From contig JAJEFC010000195.1 in the NCBI GenBank assembly GCA_022820675.1, forward strand, positions 1 through 37,218: 37,218 nt of DNA. The letters run 5' to 3'. A program made the translations under genes and the position numbers. Each line of letters begins with the position of its first letter. The stretch's first letter is position 1. This document shows positions 1 through 6,823 of the stretch, one piece after another. Source of the DNA: Vicinamibacteria bacterium (lineage in GTDB: Bacteria > Acidobacteriota > Vicinamibacteria > Vicinamibacterales > UBA8438). The notes under the pieces were generated by a model. That model saw nothing but the letters and a program-made list of their open reading frames with translations, was not told the DNA's origin and searched no databases.

Positions 1-409
1 CCCGCGACGCCGTGACGGACCATAGTCGGGGCTGTCCGCACCGTCCATCCGATCCGGACCCCTCGTCGGTGCGCTCAAGGCCGTTCCAACCACGGTCACG
101 CTCTCCGTGCGCCCGGATCCAGGTGGCGTTTCACAGCAAAATGGTGACTTTGCAGCGGGCCGCTCCAGGATCGGCCGTCGTGACTACGCCGCCCCGTGCC
201 GGGAGCCGTCGACTCGGCGTGCTTCTCGTGCTGGGCGCAGAGCTCGACGAGTTCGAGGACCTGGCGATCGAGCCCAGGGCCGGGCGTGTCACCGCGGCAT
301 CCGCCCGACAGCGCCCGGGAGTTGCGCGATACGGGCGAACCGCCCGCAGTGGATTTCAGCCCCCCACCCCGCCCCCTCTCGGAGGTGACACCCGACCAGA
401 CGACGCAAG
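1..409. other. Upstream region with no supported gene
   Basis: Open frames exist here on both strands, but their translations are Arg/Pro-rich with no recognisable domain, as expected of shadow frames in 70% GC DNA. A good ribosome-binding sequence, GGAGGTGA, lies at 381-388, about 21 bases before the first usable ATG of the kinase at 410. That is too far for normal use and suggests that the true 5' end of the kinase was altered. I see no response regulator here. Confidence 0.5.
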
Positions 410-1486
410 ATGCGCGAGTACCTGCCGCAGGCCATCGCCGGCGCGGAACGCATGCTCGCGGATGCGGTGCGGGACAACCTGGTCCTGCGCGTCACGGACC
501 GCGCCGGACGGGCGTTGGCGGCCACGCACGAGGAGCCGGGCCAGGCCGACGAGCTGACCGGCCGCTTCGACTTCGTGTTCCGCGACCTGGAGCTGTCGGC
601 GCGGAGCCGTCACACCGCGGCCGCCCAGTTGTCGGCGTGGAACGCGCGGACGCGCTGGCTCCTGTCGGCCCTGATGTCCCTGATGGCGACGGGCGGCGTG
701 CTGCTCACCTGGCGGGCGGTGCGGCGCGAACGGCAGCTCTCGCGGATCCGGAACGGGTTCGTGGCCAGCGTGTCCCACGAGCTGCGCACGCCGCTCGCGT
801 CCATCGCCATGTTCGGGGAGCTCCTGCGCCGAGGTCGGGTCACGGCGGCGGACAGGGTGGTCGAGTACGGGCGCCGCATCGAGCAGGAGAGCGCGCGCCT
901 GAACCAACTGATCGACAACGTGCTGAGCTTCGGCCGCATCGAGTCGGGGCGGATTCGGTATCGTCCCGAGGCGGCGGCGATCGAGGACGTCGTCGGTGCT
1001 GCGCTGGCCGCGGTCGACACCCGGCGCCTGCAAGGCGGGTTCACGATGGCCGTGACGACGCCGGATTCCACGTTGCCCGAGGTCCGGGCAGACCGGGCGG
1101 CGTTGACCCAGGTCTTCGTCAATCTTCTCGACAACGCGATGAAGTACTCGGGTAGTTGCCGCCGCGTGCGCGTGGATCTGCGCCGGCGCGGGGGCGAGGT
1201 GGCCGTCGCGGTCGTGGACGGGGGCATCGGCATCGCTCCGGACGACCAGGGGCGCATCTTCGACGAGTTCTACCGGGCCGTCGCCGGGGGCGCCGGCGTG
1301 GCGGGGACGGGCCTCGGTCTGGCGATCGCCCGTCGGGTCGTGGAGGCCCAGGGCGGGCGGATCGAAGTCGAGAGCCGCCTCGGCCACGGTGCGACCTTCA
1401 GGGTCCTGCTGCCCGCGGCCTGCGCGGTCTCACCGCAGGTGGATTCCGCTCCGGCCCTGGACCCGCAAATCGAGGCCGGGGCCTGA
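410..1486 (+). CDS. Sensor histidine kinase (HisKA + HATPase), probably N-terminally truncated
   Basis: Membrane histidine kinase that would autophosphorylate and pass phosphate to a response regulator. One membrane segment is visible at about residues 82-103. It is followed by the HisKA H-box SHELRTPLAS (phospho-His about 123), the N-box NLLDNAMKYS (about 239-247), G1 DGGIGI (about 270) and G2 GTGLGLAI (about 299-306), so the catalytic core is complete. The usual first transmembrane helix and most of the sensor domain are missing before residue 1: an in-frame stop lies at 386-388 and ATG 410 is the first start after it. No cognate regulator is present downstream. Its neighbour is the lasso-peptide locus, and histidine kinases do occur near RiPP loci, but a functional link is only inferred. 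Confidence 0.85.
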   Translation: MREYLPQAIAGAERMLADAVRDNLVLRVTDRAGRALAATHEEPGQADELTGRFDFVFRDLELSARSRHTAAAQLSAWNARTRWLLSALMSLMATGGVLLTWRAVRRERQLSRIRNGFVASVSHELRTPLASIAMFGELLRRGRVTAADRVVEYGRRIEQESARLNQLIDNVLSFGRIESGRIRYRPEAAAIEDVVGAALAAVDTRRLQGGFTMAVTTPDSTLPEVRADRAALTQVFVNLLDNAMKYSGSCRRVRVDLRRRGGEVAVAVVDGGIGIAPDDQGRIFDEFYRAVAGGAGVAGTGLGLAIARRVVEAQGGRIEVESRLGHGATFRVLLPAACAVSPQVDSAPALDPQIEAGA

Positions 1487-1670
1487 CCTGCGCACCGCCG
1501 GCGCCTGATCGCCCGATCGTACGACCGTGCCCGCCGGGCTCCTCCGGAGGGTTCCTTGATCCATGTCATCGAGCCGCTTGATGAAAGGCAATGCCTCGCG
1601 GCGGCCGGATCTGAGACGATGCCGGCGCTCGACGAGTCGGCGGCATCCGCAACGAGACGAGGAACGAAAC

Positions 1671-1829
1671 GTGGTGAATCGAAACCAACGGAAGAAGGCG
1701 TACGTGGCGCCGCGGGTCGTCGATTTCGGCGCCATCGAGGCGACGACGGGCGACTGCCTGGGGCTTTGCCTCGACGGCGAGCACTTCGGGCTCTACGGGC
1801 TCTGGCCGCCGCCGTCGAGTCATCGGTAG
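1671..1829 (+). CDS. Lasso peptide precursor (A)
   Basis: A 52-residue peptide with the canonical lasso leader signature Y-x2-P-x-(L/V)-x3-G-x5-T: Tyr11, Pro14, Val16, Gly20 and Thr26. The Thr is the recognition residue near the leader/core junction. The following core begins GDCLGLCLDGEH and ends in LWPPPSSHR. If cleaved before Gly27, the ring would join Gly1 to Asp9. If cleaved before Asp28, it would join residues 1 and 8. Two Cys (29 and 33) fall inside the predicted ring. GTG 1671 is chosen because GAGGA lies at 1659-1663; GTG 1674 is nearly as good. A longer frame from ATG 1563 has its own GGAGG at 1546-1550 but would add an Arg-rich stretch unlike known leaders. The gene for the leader peptidase follows 62 bases downstream. 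Confidence 0.82.
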   Translation: MVNRNQRKKAYVAPRVVDFGAIEATTGDCLGLCLDGEHFGLYGLWPPPSSHR

Positions 1830-1891
1830 GTCATTCGGAGGGCGGGCATCCAGCAGGTCGCGCCTCTCGAGCCCGACCTCGAACGAGGTGC

Positions 1892-2329
1892 ATGAGGAGC
1901 ATGACGATCCGGGCGCTCGCGGTCCTCGTTCTTCTGGACGTCGGTTTCCGGGTGGTCGGCTTCCCCCGCGTATTCCTGTCCCTGAATCGCTGGGGTCGGC
2001 GATACGACGAGCCTGCGCCGCCGACCGTCCAGCGGTGCAGGCTGCGCCGCACCCTCGAGGCGGTGCGGGCGGCCAGCCGCTACTACCATCGCCCCCGGCT
2101 GAACTGCCTGCCGCGGTCCCTGGCCATCTACGTCCTCCTGAGGCGACAAGGCGTTCCCGCGGTGCTGCGCATCGGCGTGAAGCGCTTTCCCTTCGCCGCC
2201 CATGCCTGGGTCGAGTGCCTGGGAGAGGTCGTGGACGACTCGATCGACGATTGGCGGCACGAACCCTACGTGCCCATCCTGTCGGCCGGTGAACCCCGTC
2301 GACGGAGCGCGCCGGACCTCGACGCGTGA
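1892..2329 (+). CDS. Lasso peptide leader peptidase B2 (transglutaminase-like)
   Basis: A 145-residue protein of the McjB C-terminal / transglutaminase-core type that cleaves the leader from lasso precursors. The hallmark block is visible: NCLPRSLAIYVLLRRQGVPA (Cys about 72), then LRIGVKRFPFAAHAWVE (His about 104), then VVDDSIDD (catalytic Asp about 115-116). The length equals that of stand-alone B2 proteins, so the RiPP-recognition part (B1) should be separate. The start is ATG 1892 or ATG 1901; GAGGTG at 1885-1890 suits the second better. The stop TGA overlaps a GTG (2326) that opens the frame into the cyclase remnant, so the genes were probably translationally coupled. All triad residues look intact, although the partner enzymes downstream are broken. 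Confidence 0.85.
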   Translation: MRSMTIRALAVLVLLDVGFRVVGFPRVFLSLNRWGRRYDEPAPPTVQRCRLRRTLEAVRAASRYYHRPRLNCLPRSLAIYVLLRRQGVPAVLRIGVKRFPFAAHAWVECLGEVVDDSIDDWRHEPYVPILSAGEPRRRSAPDLDA

Positions 2330-2469
2330 CCTCAGTGAGCGCAGGGTTCTCCTTTCGTGGATCGTCCTGGCGACGGCTGCCGATGAGGCAGGTGATGCGG
2401 GGCCGTTTCACGCCTCGTGTCGTCCGCGAACCAGCGCGCGGACGGGCTCCGGAGAGGCCGCCGACGCCG

Positions 2470-2640
2470 ATGACGGGGGCGACTCTGCGCGTGATCGCCG
2501 GCATCCGGACGCGGGACGGCCGGCCCGTGGCGCGGCCGGACCTGTTGCGCCTGCACGAGGCCGCGAACCTCCGGGCGTCGAGCTGCGGCGGCCACTGGTT
2601 GGGAGACTCCGTCGGGCTCGCGTGCACGACCGCCCCCGCC
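2470..2640 (+). pseudogene. Remnant of lasso cyclase (asparagine synthetase-like C), N-terminus only
   Basis: From ATG 2470 the translation reads VIAGIRTRDGRPVARPDLLR, and then, after 11 residues, CGGHWLGDSVGLACT. This matches the pattern of the N-terminal glutaminase-like domain of asparagine synthetase/lasso cyclases (xxIAGIxxxDGRPVdxxxLxxM...DGxGxWxdGpVGLgH). The catalytic Cys2 is absent, as is usual for lasso cyclases. After about 57 codons the similarity stops near 2640 and the frame runs on into Arg/Pro-rich nonsense to 2823. A full cyclase has about 600 residues, so the ATP-binding synthetase half is missing. The assignment rests on pattern memory of the family rather than an alignment. 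Position directly after B2 supports it. Confidence 0.55.
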
Positions 2641-2644
2641 CGAG

Positions 2645-2743
2645 TCGCCGCGCCCTTCCCGCGACGCGCTCGAGCGGGACGTGGGCCGGCTGCTGGACGA
2701 CCTCCTGCAGCGACGGCTCGTCGAGGTCGCGACCGGCCCCTCG
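2645..2743 (+). pseudogene. Remnant of lasso RiPP-recognition protein (B1, PqqD-like), C-terminus only
   Basis: In the frame one base over from the cyclase remnant the DNA encodes SRDALERDVGRLLDDLLQRR followed by LVEVATG. This resembles the last two helices of PqqD-type recognition proteins (an acidic helix followed by LLDxLxxRgLV). Nothing resembling the N-terminal three-stranded half precedes it; the sequence upstream is the cyclase remnant in another frame. The simplest reading is one deletion that joined the 5' end of C to the 3' end of B1. The fragment is short, so chance resemblance is possible. No stop follows immediately: the frame stays open into the FMN dehydrogenase gene. Confidence 0.45.
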
Positions 2744-2820
2744 GCCGGCCGGCGCCGAGCCTCGGCCGGGCGGCCGCGGCGCCGCCCTCCCGCCACGAGC
2801 ACCCGGCATTCCCGTTCTGC

Positions 2821-2829
2821 TGATACACT
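2821..2829 (+). promoter_or_regulatory. Extended -10 promoter candidate
   Basis: TGATACACT at 2821-2829 fits an extended -10 element (TGnTAnnnT). It stands out in GC-rich DNA just after the lasso remnants and about 95 bases before the FMN dehydrogenase start. No convincing -35 is visible, as is common for extended -10 promoters. Confidence 0.4.
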
Positions 2830-2923
2830 GCCTGACGCCGCCACGACGGCCCGGCCCCGCCATGCCGCGCGGGGGCGTCCGGGTCGGGCGGAGCCGTCGG
2901 GTCTCTCCAGCGCAGGAGGCATC

Positions 2924-4120
2924 GTGGGGAAGAGCGAGCAGCGGTGGCGTCGGGGAATGTCGCGGAGGAAGGCGCTGTCGGGGCTGGCGTCGTTCATGGC
3001 GGCGTCGCCGCTGCTGCACGCGCAGCGCGACCCGTGGCCGCTCGGCCCGCACCGGCGTTTTCTCGGGTTCGACGAGATGCGCGACGTGTTCGACTTCGAG
3101 CCCATCTTCCGGGCCAACGTCCCCCTGGCCGTCTACGACTACACGGCCCACGGGACCGAGTCGGAGTTCACCCTCTACCGCAACCGCGACGCGTTCGACT
3201 GGGTGGAGCTGATTGGCCGGGGCGGGGTCGATCCGGCCGCCATCGACACGTCCACGGAGCTGTTCGGGCACGCGATGCCGAGCCCGATCATGCTGGCGCC
3301 GACGGCGCGGCAGCGCGACCTGCATCCCGACGGCGAGCTCGGCATGCACCGGGCGGCGACGACCACCGGCACCACGATGATCGTGAGCAACGCGTCGAGC
3401 CTCCCGTTCACGCGCATCGCCCGGGGCGCGGAGGGGCCGCTCTGGTTCCAGCGCTACGCGACGCGCGAGATGGAGCCGAACCGGGTGGCCCTCGGCGACG
3501 CCCAGGAGGTGGGCGCGCAGACGATCGTGGTGACCATCGACCAGCAGGCCTCCTACTACGAGCGAGACCTGCACGTCAGGCACACCGGCGGGGCGCCGCG
3601 CCGGGTGACGCGGCGAGAGCCGCAGCCCGACGCCCCCAACCCCTACCGCGTCTCCGCGGGGCGGCTCTGGTACGAGTGGAGCCTCTTCGACGACCTCCGG
3701 CCGATGTGCGAGGTGCCCATGCTGGCCAAGGGCATCCTGACCGGCGACGGGGCGAAGAAGTGCCTGGAGCGCGGGGTGGACGGCGTCATCGTGTCCAACC
3801 ACGGCGGGCGGGCCCTCGACTACGGCCCCTCGAGCCTCGAGGTGCTCGAAGAGGTGGTGGAGGCGGTGGCCGGCCGGGTGCCGGTGCTCATCGACAGCGG
3901 GTTCCGCCGCGGCAGCGACGTGCTGAAGGCGCTGGCCCTGGGGGCCGACGCCGTCTGCCTCGGCCGCGCGTCGCGCTGGGGCCTGGGGGCGTTCGGCGAG
4001 GAGGGGGCGCAGAGAGTGCTCGAGATCGTCAATGCCGAGCTGAGACAGGCGATGGCGTTCGCGGGCGTGGCCTCCCTCGCCGAGATCGACCGCAGCATCG
4101 TGAAGACCAACTTCCCGTAG
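2924..4120 (+). CDS. FMN-dependent alpha-hydroxyacid dehydrogenase/oxidase, Tat-exported
   Basis: Family of lactate/glycolate/mandelate oxidases: oxidises a 2-hydroxyacid to the 2-oxoacid with FMN in a TIM barrel. Visible are the N-terminal PLAVYDYTAHGTESE region, the substrate-binding MLAPTA strand, the conserved LAKGIL lysine strand, the active-site block SNHGGRALD (His about 293) and the phosphate-binding DSGFRRGSDVLKALALGADA. The N-terminus GMSRRKALSGLASFMAASP looks like a twin-arginine signal, so export after cofactor loading is inferred. Start GTG 2924 is preferred because AGGAGG is at 2914-2919; ATG 2957 is an alternative. The length (398 aa) is normal for the family. It stands alone between two non-coding stretches. 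Confidence 0.85.
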   Translation: MGKSEQRWRRGMSRRKALSGLASFMAASPLLHAQRDPWPLGPHRRFLGFDEMRDVFDFEPIFRANVPLAVYDYTAHGTESEFTLYRNRDAFDWVELIGRGGVDPAAIDTSTELFGHAMPSPIMLAPTARQRDLHPDGELGMHRAATTTGTTMIVSNASSLPFTRIARGAEGPLWFQRYATREMEPNRVALGDAQEVGAQTIVVTIDQQASYYERDLHVRHTGGAPRRVTRREPQPDAPNPYRVSAGRLWYEWSLFDDLRPMCEVPMLAKGILTGDGAKKCLERGVDGVIVSNHGGRALDYGPSSLEVLEEVVEAVAGRVPVLIDSGFRRGSDVLKALALGADAVCLGRASRWGLGAFGEEGAQRVLEIVNAELRQAMAFAGVASLAEIDRSIVKTNFP

Positions 4121-4380
4121 GGGTCGGCGACCGTAGAACGGCGCCGCGTCCTCGATGGTTGGTTGGGGGGGCAAGCGGAGCCGGACGCGACGATTGGCGG
4201 GCCAGGAGCCGGCGCCGAAGAACGACACGGACTCCCGTGGAGTGTACTTCGCAGGCTGAGCTGCGGGCGACGACCGGCGGCCAGGGCGAGCTCGCGGGAG
4301 TGAGCCGCGCTGCGAGACTCCCGACGTGACGACGTGACCGAAGGGTCGCGCCAGACCGGCAATTCGAGCGAGGCATTCCG

Positions 4381-6384
4381 ATGCAGACGAAGCTCTACCG
4401 GCACGCGGCGGTCGCCGTGGCCCTCCTGGTCGCCTCCGTCGGCGCCGCGGCGGCGCAGGCGCCGTCCGGCGGCATGGTCGAGTGGCCCTACGTCGGGGCC
4501 GACCAGGGGGCGTCGAAGTACTCGCCGCTGGCCGACATCGACGTCTCGAACGTCGACGGGCTCGAGATCGCCTGGACCTGGGAGCCCGACGAGCTGCCGA
4601 ACCAGGAGTTCCGCACCCGGCCCGGCAGCTTCGAGGTCATGCCCCTGATGATCGACGACGTGGTCTACGTGTCGACCATGTACACGCGGGTGGTCGCCCT
4701 CGACGCCGAGACCGGCGCGGAGCTGTGGGCGTTCGATCCCGAGGCGTGGCGCACGGGCCCCGAGGGCGGCCCTCCCGGCGGCTTCAAGCACCGCGGCGTG
4801 GCGGTGTGGCCGGCGATCGCCAACCGCGCGGCGGGCGGGGGCGGGGGCGGGGACATGCGCGTCTTCATCAACAGCCGCGACAGCCTCTACGCCCTGAACG
4901 CGGCCGACGGCTCCCTGATCCCCGGCTTCGGCGACGGCGGCCGGGTGCTGCTGACCGAGGGCTTCCCGAACCCGGTGACCCACGAGATGTTCGACCAGAC
5001 GTCTCCGCCCGTCGTGTTCGAGGACCTCGTCATCGTGGGGAGCCGGGTGCCCGACCGCATCCAGAAGCGCTTCGACACGCCGGGCTCGGTGCAGGCGTTC
5101 GACGTCCACACCGGCGAGCGGCGCTGGGTCTTCTACACGGTGCCGCAGTCGAACGACGCGTTCGGGGCCGACACGTGGGAGGGCGGCTCGTGGCGCTTCA
5201 CCGGCCATGCCAACGTGTGGGGGCTGATGTCGCTCGACGCCGAGCGGGGGCTGCTGTACGTGCCCACGAGCACCCCGAGCAGCGACTACTGGGGCGGGCG
5301 GCGGCTCGGCACCAACCTGTTCGCCGAGTCGCTGGTCTGCCTCGACGCCCGCACCGGCGAGCGCGAGTGGCACTTCCAGGCCGTGCACCACGGGCTGTGG
5401 GACTACGACTTCACGTCGGCGCCGAACCTGATGACCCTCGACGTGGACGGCCGCACCATCGACGCCGTCGCCGAGGTGTCGAAGCAGGGCTTCACCTACG
5501 TCTTCGACCGGGTGACCGGCGAGCCGGTCTGGCCCATCGAGGAGCGGCCCGTCGACACCGAGACCGACGTGCCGGGCGAGGTGCCGTATCCGACCCAGCC
5601 GTTCCCGACGAAGCCGCCGCCGTTCGCGGCGCAGGGGGTGTCGCTCGACGACGCGAACGACCTGACCCCCGAGATCCACCGCATCGCGACCGAAGAGCTG
5701 CAGACCTACCGGCTCGGGCCGCTGTTCACGCCGCCCAGCCTGCAGGGGACGCTGCAGCGGCCGCGGGTGGACGGCGGCGCCAACTGGGGCGGCGCCGCGC
5801 TCGACCCCACCACCAACCGGCTCTACGTGCGGACGTCCGAGGGGGTGTCGGCCAACCAGGTCTGCGAGACCGATCCCGAGCTGCCCGAGGTCGACGTCGC
5901 CTACACGAACAACTGCCCGCGCGGGGGCTCGGCCGGCATCTTCCGGGGGCTGGGCGGGTACGTGCCGGCCGAGCGGAGCCGCCTCGGTCCGATACCCCTC
6001 GTCAAGCCGCCGTACGCCCGGCTCGTCTCGATCGACCTGAACGCCGGCGACATCGCGTGGAGCGTGCCGTTCGGCGAGGGCAGCCGCATCATGCGCGCGC
6101 ACCCGCTGCTGCGCGGCGTCGACCTGCCCGACCGCCTCGGCACCCCCGGCGCGCCCGGCCCCATGGTCACCGGCGGCGGCCTCGTCTTCCTCGGCGGGGG
6201 CGATCCGTACCTGTACGCCTTCGACGCCGAGACCGGCCGCGAGGTGACCCGGGTGGCCACCGAGTTCCGAACCAGCGGCAACCCGATGACCTACCGCTCG
6301 CGGGCGGGCCGGCAGTTCATCCTGATTGCCACCGGCGCCGGGCCGGACGCGCGGCTGGTCGCCTTCGCGCTGCCGGAGGGGTAA
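4381..6384 (+). CDS. Secreted PQQ-dependent dehydrogenase (membrane-GDH-like propeller)
   Basis: An eight-bladed quinoprotein beta-propeller of 667 residues. Signal peptide residues 1-26 (cleavage near AAAAQA), then WPYVGADQGASKYSPL typical of the PQQ-dehydrogenase start, repeated W-motif blades (VVALDAETGAELW, VQAFDVHTGERRW, SLVCLDARTGEREW), HHGLWDYDFTSAPNL, and a C-terminal GGLVFLGGGDPYLYAFDAET block. These features match the glucose/quinate dehydrogenase C-terminal domain rather than methanol dehydrogenases. There is no N-terminal membrane anchor and no CxxCH, so it would be periplasmic and pass electrons to a separate acceptor. The substrate cannot be told from sequence. The start ATG 4381 lacks a strong ribosome-binding site, but the signal peptide fixes it. 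Confidence 0.9.
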   Translation: MQTKLYRHAAVAVALLVASVGAAAAQAPSGGMVEWPYVGADQGASKYSPLADIDVSNVDGLEIAWTWEPDELPNQEFRTRPGSFEVMPLMIDDVVYVSTMYTRVVALDAETGAELWAFDPEAWRTGPEGGPPGGFKHRGVAVWPAIANRAAGGGGGGDMRVFINSRDSLYALNAADGSLIPGFGDGGRVLLTEGFPNPVTHEMFDQTSPPVVFEDLVIVGSRVPDRIQKRFDTPGSVQAFDVHTGERRWVFYTVPQSNDAFGADTWEGGSWRFTGHANVWGLMSLDAERGLLYVPTSTPSSDYWGGRRLGTNLFAESLVCLDARTGEREWHFQAVHHGLWDYDFTSAPNLMTLDVDGRTIDAVAEVSKQGFTYVFDRVTGEPVWPIEERPVDTETDVPGEVPYPTQPFPTKPPPFAAQGVSLDDANDLTPEIHRIATEELQTYRLGPLFTPPSLQGTLQRPRVDGGANWGGAALDPTTNRLYVRTSEGVSANQVCETDPELPEVDVAYTNNCPRGGSAGIFRGLGGYVPAERSRLGPIPLVKPPYARLVSIDLNAGDIAWSVPFGEGSRIMRAHPLLRGVDLPDRLGTPGAPGPMVTGGGLVFLGGGDPYLYAFDAETGREVTRVATEFRTSGNPMTYRSRAGRQFILIATGAGPDARLVAFALPEG

Positions 6385-6823
6385 GGTCAGTAACCGTCTC
6401 CGTCCAACGGCATGGCAGGTCTCTGCGGGTTGTGCGCGGGGTGGGTGGCAAGGTAATCCGTTTCCACCGCCGCCGTAGATGAACAGCGGTTTGCAGGACC
6501 GCGCGGGGGCCTCGGCGAAGGCGCGGGGTGGCCGCGTGGGCGAAAGGGTTGGACGGTCCGACGGCGAACTCCTCGAAGGTGTAGCGTTGCTGGTGCTGCG
6601 CCGGCGGTCGGGGGGGCGGGTTCGGGCGTTCCGTGTCCCAAGCGCGAGCCTTCCGCCGCGGGGTCATCGACACCTTGGGACGGCGATCGACATGGAGTTG
6701 CCAACTGCGCCCAGGCAGTCCCGTTCCCGGGATGGCGCTCGGCAGGTGGCAAGGTGATTGCCATCACCGTCGTCGGTCCCGGCGGAATCGGCATCGTGGT
6801 TTCGTCATTCCCGGGAGCTTGAC
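6385..6823. other. Intergenic region holding a dnaA fragment
   Basis: This gap of about 440 bases separates the PQQ dehydrogenase from the amidase. Apart from the dnaA-like remnant on the minus strand at about 6450-6640, I see nothing coding. No cluster of DnaA boxes is visible. Confidence 0.5.
6450..6640 (-). pseudogene. dnaA fragment (linker and start of AAA+ domain), frameshifted
   Basis: On the minus strand, codons ending near 6537 read QQRYTFEEFAVGPSNPFAHA. This is almost exactly the start of DnaA domain III (nPRYTFexFVVGPSNxFAHAA). About ten bases on, in the next frame, follows FAEAPARSCKPLFIYGGGGNG, matching the DnaA stretch AVAEAPaxxYNPLFIYGGvGlGKTHL. One indel near 6528 therefore separates the two pieces. 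The similarity ends inside the Walker A loop, which is also damaged (GGGGNG for GGVGLGK). Upstream PPPRPP resembles the domain II linker. It is a non-functional remnant of dnaA, not a gene, and probably derives from a duplicated or translocated copy. Confidence 0.75.

Noticed and set aside
12..557. A gene upstream of the histidine kinase
   Set aside because: The frame overlaps the kinase out of phase and has shadow-like Arg/Pro/Ser composition with no motif.
1541..1550. Palindrome CCTCCGGAGG after the kinase as a terminator
   Set aside because: There is no loop and no following T-tract; it more probably is simply a Shine-Dalgarno-like sequence.
2326..2823. Continuous open frame as one intact 165-residue gene after B2
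   Set aside because: Only the segment 2470-2640 resembles a known protein; the rest is Arg/Pro/Ala-rich and a second protein remnant appears in another frame. It is better read as a scar.
3820..6102. Minus-strand open frame of 760 codons opposite the PQQ dehydrogenase
   Set aside because: It is antisense to a well-supported gene, its translation is His/Arg/Val-rich with no domain, and such frames are expected in third-position-GC-rich DNA. The same applies to 2408-4228, 15798-17543, 17713-20082 and 22697-24904.
6385..6823. Replication origin next to the dnaA fragment
   Set aside because: No cluster of TTATCCACA-like boxes or AT-rich unwinding region is visible, and neighbouring genes are not origin-linked.
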